Below, piece by piece: positions 15,721 to 24,302 of a stretch of DNA of 64,000 nt. The stretch comes from Verrucomicrobiota bacterium (GTDB lineage Bacteria; Verrucomicrobiota; Verrucomicrobiia; CAIQCK01). The stretch spans positions 62,001 to 126,000 of the forward strand of contig JACRJX010000007.1 in NCBI GenBank assembly GCA_016235595.1. The letters are read 5' to 3'. Numbering within the stretch: the stretch's first letter is position 1; each line of letters begins with the position of its first letter. The notes under the pieces were generated by a model, which searched no databases, was not told where the DNA came from, and saw only the letters and a list, made by a program, of their open reading frames with translations. The position numbers and the translations under genes are program-made.

Positions 15721-17421
15721 CTACGGATTCAGCGCCTTGTTCAACGCGCATTCGATATCCGTCGCCTTGAACACGTTGTCGATGTTCTCGGCCCAATCTC
15801 TCCGTTTGCTGATCAGTTTCCTGATCAAGGTCACAGAAGGGCCATAGTGCTTCTTCAACACGTCAGGATTCTCCAAAACTTGGCGAATCCACGCGTCAAC
15901 CTGATCGGTCCGCGACCAAGTTTCCATGGTGGTGAACCGACGGGCCACGACTCGGGCAAGATGAAAAACGCCGTAGGTGACGATGCTGTAGCGAATCTCG
16001 TCGTTGCTCCACTTCTGAAGAGCAGCGCGCTTCTGAGTCCTGCAGTAAGAATAGATCAAATATGCCAACAGATGCTTTCCTACGTCCGTATCAGGAAAGA
16101 CGGTGGAGTAAAGTTCCGGGTGCCAGATTCGATACTTTTGAGCTCGGGCTGTCGTTGGCCTCTTCTTCACGATGGCAAGATATGCCTGCCCAACCTTTTC
16201 GTTGCTAATCGTCTTCTTAAACTCTTCCTTCTTCAGGCTCCTAAACTCTCCAGGTTTCCTTTCGTAGTAGAACCCATAGACGTTCTTGAACGCGCGCTGG
16301 TAATCGGCTTGGACATCATCGTTAGCACGCAGGTCGCGTTGGCTGATGGCGTTCTGGTTGTTTGTCGTCAGCACGACACGACTTATGAATTTTGCGTCTT
16401 GAGTGACGAACGCTTTGACAAGGACTTCGACATCGTCCCGGAGCTTGCCTTGCGCAAACATGTTCTGGAGGGTCATCGACGTCTGACAGCCGTTCACGAT
16501 CTGCACATTCTTCAGTTTCAAATGTGGGTTGTCCTTGTCGGCGACCACATCTGCACTGTTGCAAATCACGGTTATTCCGTTGTTGAAAAACCAAAAAAGT
16601 GAACTTTCCCTGGAGTTGGAACAGGTGGACGCGATGTCGGGGTTCACTCGCCCCTTTTCAATGCCGTAGAACCGTCGCAAGTTGAGGTCAAATATCGATG
16701 CTTCCCTAGCCCCGGTTACCAAGCGGGCGATCTCCTTTGCTGGCACGGTGCAGATATAGCCCGTCATGCCAGCCGAGGTGTATTTGATGAAAGAAGGAAC
16801 GTGCCGATCGTAACGGATTACCAAATCGTCATCTATCAGCTTCTTTGAGCGCTCGGCTTCGGCCATGAGATCAACAAGCTCTGTCGCACCCAATGGTTCG
16901 ATTGAGAACTCGCCGAAGCCTGCAGCGGAATACTTCGCCCGAATCTCGTCAAGTTCGTGTCTAAAATCCACAGACAACTTTGCGGTGTCTCCCTTTGTGA
17001 CAAAGCGCACCCTGACTCTCATGTTTGACGGACCGAGGCGCTTCCTAGCATCTCGCAGTTCGTTGATTTTCTTGACCAGTCGTGCATTTCGAAGCTTGGT
17101 GTATTCGTCCTTCGGTTTTTCAAAAACCCATGAGAGTCCGTTCCCCATCAAGGTGAGGTAATTTGTGGGGAACGAATCCTGATTCTTTGCTTGCACGATT
17201 AACACGTCAATCGCGGCTGCCGCAGCGTCCTCTTCAACGGAGACTACATCGATCTGCTTCTCATCGATGCCATCTACGATATCTTCCGGCTCGAGATCAT
17301 CGTATCCAGAACCTTGCAGCAATGAACATGCGAGCTTCAGAAATGCAATGTCCTTCTGGTCGCCAGAAGTATCGCTGTAGTGTTCAACCTGTTCTTCGAT
17401 TATTCGCAGCCTGACAGACAT
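15721..17421 (-). CDS. AIPR family protein (abortive infection, phage resistance)
   Basis: A 566-residue protein of the AIPR family. The hallmark core is FWFFNNGITVICNSA followed by KLKNVQIVNGCQTSMTL. The N-terminal 100 residues contain GIDEKQIDVVSVEED and IDVLIVQAKNQ, which resemble the D...QxK core of restriction-endonuclease-like nucleases; nuclease activity is therefore plausible but inferred. AIPR proteins are linked to abortive-infection systems against phage. The ATG at 17421 has GGGAG upstream. The gene is lower in G+C than its surroundings (16201-16260 is 43%) and sits alone with a small membrane protein, as expected for an acquired defence cassette. Confidence 0.85.
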   Translation of the reverse strand: MSVRLRIIEEQVEHYSDTSGDQKDIAFLKLACSLLQGSGYDDLEPEDIVDGIDEKQIDVVSVEEDAAAAAIDVLIVQAKNQDSFPTNYLTLMGNGLSWVFEKPKDEYTKLRNARLVKKINELRDARKRLGPSNMRVRVRFVTKGDTAKLSVDFRHELDEIRAKYSAAGFGEFSIEPLGATELVDLMAEAERSKKLIDDDLVIRYDRHVPSFIKYTSAGMTGYICTVPAKEIARLVTGAREASIFDLNLRRFYGIEKGRVNPDIASTCSNSRESSLFWFFNNGITVICNSADVVADKDNPHLKLKNVQIVNGCQTSMTLQNMFAQGKLRDDVEVLVKAFVTQDAKFISRVVLTTNNQNAISQRDLRANDDVQADYQRAFKNVYGFYYERKPGEFRSLKKEEFKKTISNEKVGQAYLAIVKKRPTTARAQKYRIWHPELYSTVFPDTDVGKHLLAYLIYSYCRTQKRAALQKWSNDEIRYSIVTYGVFHLARVVARRFTTMETWSRTDQVDAWIRQVLENPDVLKKHYGPSVTLIRKLISKRRDWAENIDNVFKATDIECALNKALNP

Positions 17422-17473
17422 ACGGCTCCCTTCCCGTCATTCGGATCAACTCCTGATTCTTGGCGTCACTTTC

Positions 17474-18832
17474 TCACGCCTTCTTCACCAACTCTGCGCT
17501 GTGGGCGTGAATCTTCCGGACGGCTTCGAGGATGTGGTCCATGGCGCTGCGGTCGGCCAGGAGCATGCTTTGATAGATCGCGACGGTCTCGGCGCAGGCG
17601 CGCGCGTTGCCCTTCAGGTCTTTGAAGCTCTCGCGATACGCCTTGAGCCGGTCGGCGCTCCAGAGGCGCTTGTAACCGGTGGAGTTGATCGTCTCGTCGA
17701 AGATACCGTCGTTATACTGCTCGCTGTAGCCGCCGCCGCAGGAGATGCCCTCGGCACCCATCGCGCGGCAGAACTGGCCTTTGGACAGGCCGTTGAATCC
17801 CTCCGGGTTGTAGCGCCACGGATAGAGGTGCCACACGGCGCGACTGTTCTCCGGCAGGCGCACGGGGGTGATGCCAGGGATCTTGGCGAGGCCGGCGCTG
17901 AGGTAGTCGGCGTTGGCGCGGCGAATCTCGGTATCCTTCAGCAGCTTCTCGATTTGTTGCAGGAGAAGGGCGGCCTGGAAGTGCTGCATGCGGTAGTTGC
18001 CGCCGCGGGTGAAGAGGCCGCGGCCCTTGAAGGTGCCGTTGGCGCGGCCGCAGTTGTGATACGCAAAGCAGCGGTCGAGCAGCTCGTCGCTCATGCCGGT
18101 GACCGCGCCGCCTTCGCCGGCGGGGATATGCTTGGAGTTCTGGAAACTGAACGCGCCCAGATCGCCGAGCGTGCCGCACTTGCGGCCTTTGTATTCGGCC
18201 AGCCATCCCTGACAGGAGTCCTCAACCACCGCGAGTTTGTGTTTCCTGGCGATGGCGTTGATCGGGTCCATGTCGCACGGCATGCCGTAGATGTGGACCG
18301 GCAGGATGGCCTTGGTGCGCTCGGTGATGCGGCACTCGATGGACCTCGGGTCCATCGTGAGCGTGGCCGGGTCGGTGTCGGCGAAGACAGGCAATGCCTT
18401 GTGGGCGAGGATGGCGAAGTAGGTGGCGCTGAAGGTGAAGGGCGAGCAGATGACTTCGTCGCCCGCGTCCACGCCCATGACGTGGAGGCTGGTGATGAGC
18501 GCGGTGGTGCCGCTGGCCGTGGCGAGCGAGCGCTTGGCGCCGAGGAGCTTGGCCCACGCCTCTTCGAACTCAGGCACTTTGCCAGGACCGCCGCCGGCAC
18601 GGCACCAGTTCCCACTGCGCAAGACTTTGAGGATACTGGGCTCCCATGACTCGCGCCAATCGGGCCACTTTGGCCAACCACCCGTATGCGCGGGCTTGCC
18701 ACCGAGCAGGGCGGGCTTGGCTGCGTCAGCGGCGAACACCGTCGGCCCGCTTCGCGCGCTCAACCAGGTGAGTGCGGCAGAGCTAGCGGCTGCGGTTCGG
18801 ATGAATCCACGTCGGGTGAGATAATTCTTCAT
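17474..18832 (-). CDS. DegT/DnrJ/EryC1/StrS family aminotransferase, Tat-exported
   Basis: A 452-residue PLP-dependent enzyme of the sugar aminotransferase family. The fold is evident from ASGTTALITSLHVMGVDAGD, VEDSCQGW (PLP ring Asp) and FSFQNSKHIPAGEGGAV, where the Lys of SKH forms the Schiff base. The N-terminus carries a twin-arginine signal (RRGFIRTAAASSAALTW), so the enzyme should be exported already loaded with PLP. Classic DegT enzymes are cytoplasmic and act on nucleotide sugars, so the exported form probably has another substrate or role. It lies downstream of the exported aldo/keto reductase gene, 236 bases away on the same strand. Confidence 0.88.
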   Translation of the reverse strand: MKNYLTRRGFIRTAAASSAALTWLSARSGPTVFAADAAKPALLGGKPAHTGGWPKWPDWRESWEPSILKVLRSGNWCRAGGGPGKVPEFEEAWAKLLGAKRSLATASGTTALITSLHVMGVDAGDEVICSPFTFSATYFAILAHKALPVFADTDPATLTMDPRSIECRITERTKAILPVHIYGMPCDMDPINAIARKHKLAVVEDSCQGWLAEYKGRKCGTLGDLGAFSFQNSKHIPAGEGGAVTGMSDELLDRCFAYHNCGRANGTFKGRGLFTRGGNYRMQHFQAALLLQQIEKLLKDTEIRRANADYLSAGLAKIPGITPVRLPENSRAVWHLYPWRYNPEGFNGLSKGQFCRAMGAEGISCGGGYSEQYNDGIFDETINSTGYKRLWSADRLKAYRESFKDLKGNARACAETVAIYQSMLLADRSAMDHILEAVRKIHAHSAELVKKA

Positions 18833-19068
18833 GGCTTTGGTTCCTTGATTTGGCTGGGGGAGTCTTGACGATACATTGCAGATGGGAATCCGCGTTCGCG
18901 TTGGCTTCTGCGGTCCTTGGCGTCACCGGCACCGTTGGGGTTGATGTCCATGGCGACTTCAGCGGCAGTGTAGCGCCACACGACGGCAGTGCAACGGCAA
19001 AAATCCAACCTCCGAGCGCGACCGACTTCGGTCCAAACCCAAACCAACCACAGTAGAGCGCGCGTGCC

Positions 19069-20310
19069 TCAGGCCAGCAAGCCGTGGGCTTCCTTGAGTT
19101 TCGAGACAATCGCCAGCTTGTTCGGGCAGGCTTGTTGACAGAGGCCGCACTCGGTGCAGGCGCTGGCCTGTTTTGATTCCGGCAGCGCCGCGTAGAGTTC
19201 CCTCGCGTCAGCGCGGTGGCCGTAGTTCTTGTAGTACATCCGGAAGCGAAGGATGTCGGCAATCGCGATGCCGGCCGGACACGATGGCTGGCAAGTCTCG
19301 CACATCCGGCAGTAGTCCTTGGTCGCGGCGGCCGCATAGAGATCCAGCAAGCGCTCATGCACGCGCGTGAACTTGCGGCCAATGGCGGCGCAGTCTTCGA
19401 CGGCTTCGTGCGGCGTTGTCATCCCGACGGCGGCGCAGCAGACGTTCGGGTTTTTCAACACCCAGAGCAGGAATGCCTGGTAGAGGTTGTGCGCCCCAAA
19501 CTGCTTCAACTCGTCCATCAGTTTGGCGACCTTCGGCTCCGAAGCTTCCTTGGCCCAATTGGGGATGAAGTGGCCCGTCATCGGCTTCATGCAGATGACG
19601 CCGATGTCCTGTTTCTTGCACAGCGCGAAAAGCTCCTCGATGCCGTTGAGGTCAATCTTCTCGGTCCACTTCGCCAGCGCCATGTAGTTATAAGGCTGAA
19701 AGATGAAATCCAATTCCTTGGCCTCGACGTGCGGGCGATGCTTGGCCGGCACGTGGCAGCTCATGCCACTGAAGCGAATCTTGCCCTGTTTCTTGAGCGT
19801 CTGGGCGGCCTCGTGGAACCCGTCCCGCCAATCGCCGTGGGAGAAGTAGCAGTCAATGTAGTCGGTCTGGAAATGTTTCAGGCTCAATTCGCACGCGGCG
19901 ATCACGTCCTTGGGCTGCGACTTGCTGGTGGCGGTGAAGATGATTGCGTCCTTGCGGCGGCCCTTGAGAGCCTTGCCGAGAATTTCTTCCGTATCGTGAT
20001 AGCTTTGTGACGTGGCTACGAAATTGCCGCCCCGCTCGAACAACCGATCCACGATGGCGGGCAACTGTTCCCGATAGCGGTCGAACAGGAACGGGCCGAG
20101 CACCTGCGACTTCAGCCCACTCGCGCAACCCAGGCCGATCTCGGAAACCTTGAGACCCGTCGCGCCGAACCGGCGATACTTCATGTCCGATGGCGTCTTG
20201 TCGGCCGCATCAGCCGCCGTCGCACCGAGCATCGCGCCCACGGCGAGGGTGGAACTTTTTTCAAGAAACTCGCGTCGGCTTACCGGAAGATCGTTGGGTG
20301 GGGGTGTCAT
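19069..20310 (-). CDS. Aldo/keto reductase with C-terminal 4Fe-4S domain, Tat-exported
   Basis: A 413-residue redox enzyme: a Tat signal (SRREFLEKS), an aldo/keto-reductase TIM barrel (about 43-330), and a ferredoxin-like tail with CRMCETCQPSC and CTECGLCQQACPN, enough for two clusters. Of the usual AKR tetrad, Tyr104, Lys130 and His158 are present, but the Asp normally in FDTA is Ala99 (FVATSQSY). The Fe-S tail suggests electron transfer to or from the barrel rather than simple NADPH chemistry. The start is the ATG at 20310, directly before the Tat signal. Export in folded form fits cofactor loading in the cytoplasm. Confidence 0.88.
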   Translation of the reverse strand: MTPPPNDLPVSRREFLEKSSTLAVGAMLGATAADAADKTPSDMKYRRFGATGLKVSEIGLGCASGLKSQVLGPFLFDRYREQLPAIVDRLFERGGNFVATSQSYHDTEEILGKALKGRRKDAIIFTATSKSQPKDVIAACELSLKHFQTDYIDCYFSHGDWRDGFHEAAQTLKKQGKIRFSGMSCHVPAKHRPHVEAKELDFIFQPYNYMALAKWTEKIDLNGIEELFALCKKQDIGVICMKPMTGHFIPNWAKEASEPKVAKLMDELKQFGAHNLYQAFLLWVLKNPNVCCAAVGMTTPHEAVEDCAAIGRKFTRVHERLLDLYAAAATKDYCRMCETCQPSCPAGIAIADILRFRMYYKNYGHRADARELYAALPESKQASACTECGLCQQACPNKLAIVSKLKEAHGLLA

Positions 20311-20514
20311 GGTTTCTCTTTCTCGCTCAGGCAGCGTGTTGTCGGCATGGCTTGCTCGAACTGTATCAACAGCGTAGCGCGCCGCCGCCGTCTCTTCAAC
20401 GCCATTTCCAAAGCGGGTCACCTGCATCCTTACCCGCGCTGTCTTATCAGAGTTTCGGATGCGATAACCGGGTGAATTTGAAACAACCAGTGCGCAAACC
20501 CGGGGCGCGCCGTG

Positions 20515-23500
20515 TCATCTGTCGGCGGCCAGTTTCTTCAGGAATTCTGCCGCTGGTTGGTCGTTGATGGTGGTCAGCGTCTTGATGTTGCCAAGAATGA
20601 CGGCGTCGCGCTCCGGGACGATGTCCGCCTTGAGCACCTGCAACGGCATGGTGCGCAGAAGTGAGAGGTCGCTCACCTTGGTGTTCTGAATCCACAGTTC
20701 CGTCAGCGGCATCCGGCGCAGCGGCGCGAGGTCTTTGATGCCGGTGTCGTTGACGCGCAGGCTGGTCAACGCCTTGTCGCGCAACGGAGCGAGGTCGGTG
20801 ATTCGATTGGACCCGCAGTGGAGCACCGTCAGTGCCATGTCGTTAAGCAATGTCAGGCTGGTGACCTGTGTGCCCACCATGGACAAACTGGTGATGGGAC
20901 ATCCGCGGATGGGCGTCAGGTCGCTGATGCGGGTGTTGTTGAAGTTGAGAACAGACAGCGGCATGCCCTTGAGCGGACCGAGGCTGGTGATTGCCGTCCC
21001 ACCCATCAACAAGACCGACAGCGGCATCCCGCGCAACGGGGTGATGTCGCTGACCTTCGACCCTTCGAGAATCAGGGTTCCCAGCTTCATTCCACGCAGC
21101 GGCGTCAGGTCGCTGACCTCTGTCAGCCCGATGTCCAGCGTCTTCAGCGGGGTGCGTTTCAACGGCGCCAGGTCGCGCACCTTCGTGCCGCCCAAATGGA
21201 GTGCCGTCAGCGGCATGCCCGCCAGCAGCGAGATGTCGCTTACGGGGGTATAGGTCAGGTTCAATGTGCTCAACCGCAAGCCCTCCAGCCCGCGCAAGTC
21301 GCTCACGGGATTGCTGTCGAGGGCCAGTTCTGTCAGTGAGGTGGTTTGCAATGCCGTCAGGTCTTTGATGTGGTTGCCGGAGGCCACCAGTGTCTTCAGC
21401 GGCAGGCCGCTCAGCGGCGAGAGCTTTGTGATAAGGCCCTGTGTTGTGCCGCAAAGGCAACGAAGACTCACCAGACCGAGCACATCGCGCACGGGTGAAA
21501 GGTCGGCAACCGCTTCGGTGGCGAAGGTCAGCCCGGTAAGTTTATCGCCTTCAAACGTTGGCTCGACGCCGCCACCAAAGCCGGGGTTGGCCTCTTTCAT
21601 GCGTGCGATGAATCTCTGGAGCATTTGCTTCCCGCTAAGGCTGCTGGCCGCGGCGGGCGCGCGGGCCTGCGAGGGTTTGGTGGTTCTCGGCGCGGCCTTG
21701 GCGGCGATCTTCGCACCGGATTCGCGCAGCCAGAACATCGCCGTCGTCTGGCCGTTGATCCGCTGCAACGTCGGGATGCCGCGCAGCACGGCGCCGTCAC
21801 GCGCGGCCAGGAAATCGCAACGCAGTTCGCGCAGCGGCATGTTGGTGAGCACGGTGAGGTCGGTCACCTTGGTCTTTTGGCACCAGAGCGTCTGGAGCGG
21901 CGCGCCAGCCACGGGCGAGAGGTCATGCACATCGGTGTGATCGCAACTGAGCACCGTCAGCGGCATCCCGCCCAGCGGCGAGAGATCGGTCACCTGTGTG
22001 CCACCGCAACCGAGCACCGTCAGCGGCTGCCCGCGCAACGGGCGCAGATCGCTCACGGGGTTGTTCTGGCACCAGAGCGCTGTCAGCCACAGTCCGCGCA
22101 ATGGCGAGAGGTCGGCAAGTTGGCCAGCGACGTTGGTGCTGCCAACGGGCACCAGTGACAGACGCTCAAGCGACCGCAGCGCAGCGACCGGCGAAATATT
22201 CTGGACGGCGACGGTCGAGAAACCGATCTCGGTCACTTTCCCGTCCGCAATCTTGCGTGTGACCCGCCCGTCGAATTCCGGGTTCAACTCGCGCAGTTTG
22301 GCGACCACTTGCGCAACCTGCTGGGTGGCGGGCAGCGCGGCGACCATGCTGCCAAACTCATCCTGCGGCGGTTCCATCTCGTGCCAGAACTCGGCGGCCG
22401 GCTGACCGTTGATCATCTCCAGTGTTCCAACGGCCCACAGCGCTTCGCGGTCGCGCGCGGCGTCGAAGTCGCAGTCGAGACGCTTTAGTGGCAGCTCGCG
22501 CAGGGCAGCGAAATTTGTGACGGACGCATGCTTGCAGGCGAGCATGGCCAGCGGCATGCCACGCAACGGCGAAAGATCGCTGACTTTCGAGAAGCTGCAG
22601 TTGAGGTTCGTCAGCGGCAGACCGGCCAGCGCGGCCAGATTGGTGAGCGATTGTTTTTCGGCTGTGCCGGGACAGCCAAGGCTTTGCAGGCTGGACAACG
22701 CCTTGAGCGGCGTGAGGTCGCCCGCGCTGGCGGTTGAGAACGCCAGCCCAATGACTTTGTTGTTTTCCACCGTCGGCGCGGCCTGACCGTCGAAGTCGGG
22801 ATTGAGATCCTTCAGCTTGGCGATGACAGTCTGCACCTGCGTTTCCGGCGGAAGCGCGGCGACAGCGGCAATGAACACAGCGTCCACAGGTGCTGGCAAC
22901 GGCGCGGTGGCTGGTGCGTTGGTGGCGGGCGAAGATGGCATCGCACCCACGGGCGCGGGCGTCTTGCCCGCTGGAGCCGCCGATGCGACCGCCGGAGCAT
23001 TGGTTGCCGTTACAGTCGCCACGGTCTGAGTGGCGGCGGCTGGTTGCTGTGAAACTGCCGGCATAGGCGCGGGAGCCACCGGTGGCGATACAGTTTCCGG
23101 TTTGGGTTGTGGAGCAGTTGCAGTACTGGCGTTCTCTGGCACGACCTGCGATTCCGAAGTCGTTGCTTCACGCGTGGAGGTTCCGCGCTCTTTCCACGGT
23201 GCCCAGAGCATCACACCGGCCAACACAACGACAGCGACGGCGCCGGCCATGCCATAGATCATTGCGAGCGGCATTTTCGCAGGCGCGGGCTTGGGCGGCT
23301 CGTTCGCAGCGGCGGATGGCGAGGCCTGCGGATTTGTGAGCTGTTGGTGGACATCTTGCAGATCAGTGATGAGTTCGTCGTAGTCTTGGTGGCGATCGTT
23401 GGGATGTTTCGCGAGCATTTTCGCCAACAGGAGCACCACGGGCATCGGACAGGTTGGCAGCACCTTGAGAATGGTCGGCGGCGGCTCGTTAACGTGCTTG

Positions 23501-24168
23501 TTCATGACCGAGAACACATCCGCACCGTCGTAAGGTGTCTGGCCGCTGATCATGCAGTAGAGCGTGCATCCGAGACTGTAGATATCCGAGCGCAGGTCGA
23601 GATCACGTTCGCCGCGCGCCTGCTCGGGACTCATGTAATGCGGTGTGCCCCAAGCCGTGCCGTGGAGGGTCACGCGTGCGGAATCACCGCCGACGCAGCG
23701 GGCCAGACCCAAGTCGCCGAGTTTCACCTCTCCCTTGGTGGAAAGGAAGATATTGTCCGGCTTGATGTCGCGGTGAATGAGGCGGGCCTTGTCCCACGCG
23801 TAGCGGAGCGCTTCGGCGAGATACACGCAGATGGCAATCGCCTCGGTCGTTTCCAGCCGTCCGTGACGTTCGAGGCGGCGCGCTAGTGTCTCACCCTCGA
23901 CATACTCCATGGCGATGTAGTGCGTGCCGTCGTGTTCGCCGGCGGAGTAGATGGCGACAATGCCCAGGTGGTTGAGCTGCGCGGCGGCGGTCGCTTCGCG
24001 CCGGAAGCGGGCGACGTATTCTGCGTCGCCGGCGAGGTGGGGCGCGAGCACCTTCAGCGCGACGGTGCGATTGAGCATCGGCTGGCGTGCGCGATAAACT
24101 GAGCCCACTCCGCCTTGCCCGACCTTCTCAACAATCTCGTAACCCGCGATTGAGTCGTTTTTGGGCAT
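20515..24168 (-). CDS. Transmembrane Ser/Thr protein kinase with extracytoplasmic LRR modules
   Basis: A 1217-residue eukaryotic-type kinase. The N-terminal catalytic domain has the Gly loop GQGGVGSVYRA (17-27), Lys39, HRDIKPDN with Asp134, and DLG at 152-154. A single membrane segment follows near residue 310 (IYGMAGAVAVVVLAGVML), then an Ala/Pro/Thr-rich linker. The remainder holds three homologous modules. Each opens with a helix such as VIAKLKDLNPDFDG, continues with leucine-rich repeats, and the modules end in a cap like RD..L..I.TL..INGQ. The third has twelve uninterrupted 21-residue repeats. The LRRs probably face the periplasm and sense a ligand or assemble with partners. Its targets are unknown. 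Confidence 0.9.
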   Translation of the reverse strand: MPKNDSIAGYEIVEKVGQGGVGSVYRARQPMLNRTVALKVLAPHLAGDAEYVARFRREATAAAQLNHLGIVAIYSAGEHDGTHYIAMEYVEGETLARRLERHGRLETTEAIAICVYLAEALRYAWDKARLIHRDIKPDNIFLSTKGEVKLGDLGLARCVGGDSARVTLHGTAWGTPHYMSPEQARGERDLDLRSDIYSLGCTLYCMISGQTPYDGADVFSVMNKHVNEPPPTILKVLPTCPMPVVLLLAKMLAKHPNDRHQDYDELITDLQDVHQQLTNPQASPSAAANEPPKPAPAKMPLAMIYGMAGAVAVVVLAGVMLWAPWKERGTSTREATTSESQVVPENASTATAPQPKPETVSPPVAPAPMPAVSQQPAAATQTVATVTATNAPAVASAAPAGKTPAPVGAMPSSPATNAPATAPLPAPVDAVFIAAVAALPPETQVQTVIAKLKDLNPDFDGQAAPTVENNKVIGLAFSTASAGDLTPLKALSSLQSLGCPGTAEKQSLTNLAALAGLPLTNLNCSFSKVSDLSPLRGMPLAMLACKHASVTNFAALRELPLKRLDCDFDAARDREALWAVGTLEMINGQPAAEFWHEMEPPQDEFGSMVAALPATQQVAQVVAKLRELNPEFDGRVTRKIADGKVTEIGFSTVAVQNISPVAALRSLERLSLVPVGSTNVAGQLADLSPLRGLWLTALWCQNNPVSDLRPLRGQPLTVLGCGGTQVTDLSPLGGMPLTVLSCDHTDVHDLSPVAGAPLQTLWCQKTKVTDLTVLTNMPLRELRCDFLAARDGAVLRGIPTLQRINGQTTAMFWLRESGAKIAAKAAPRTTKPSQARAPAAASSLSGKQMLQRFIARMKEANPGFGGGVEPTFEGDKLTGLTFATEAVADLSPVRDVLGLVSLRCLCGTTQGLITKLSPLSGLPLKTLVASGNHIKDLTALQTTSLTELALDSNPVSDLRGLEGLRLSTLNLTYTPVSDISLLAGMPLTALHLGGTKVRDLAPLKRTPLKTLDIGLTEVSDLTPLRGMKLGTLILEGSKVSDITPLRGMPLSVLLMGGTAITSLGPLKGMPLSVLNFNNTRISDLTPIRGCPITSLSMVGTQVTSLTLLNDMALTVLHCGSNRITDLAPLRDKALTSLRVNDTGIKDLAPLRRMPLTELWIQNTKVSDLSLLRTMPLQVLKADIVPERDAVILGNIKTLTTINDQPAAEFLKKLAADR
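20671..21426 (-). repeat. Twelve 63-bp (21-residue) leucine-rich repeats
   Basis: Twelve consecutive 21-codon units with no insertions encode the pattern DLxPLxGMPLxxLxxxxTxVS. Copies include DITPLRGMPLSVLLMGG and SLGPLKGMPLSVLNFNN. The strict 63-bp period indicates expansion by unit duplication. Shorter runs of the same unit occur near 21840-22120 and 22490-22640 within the same gene. Confidence 0.85.
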
Positions 24169-24302
24169 CGAATGATGCCAAGTCTAGCCGTAAAGGAGGT
24201 CGAGTCAACGACGGTTTCTGCACCGCTTCACCGTCGGCGCGTGCCATGCGCTTTGTATCCAGCGCGGTGCCTCCCGTCGTGGCCGTGATGCTGGTTGACG
24301 TG

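Noticed and set aside
20671..21426. CRISPR-like array suggested by regular 63-bp periodicity
   Set aside because: The period is an in-frame 21-codon leucine-rich repeat with no constant repeat and unique spacer structure.
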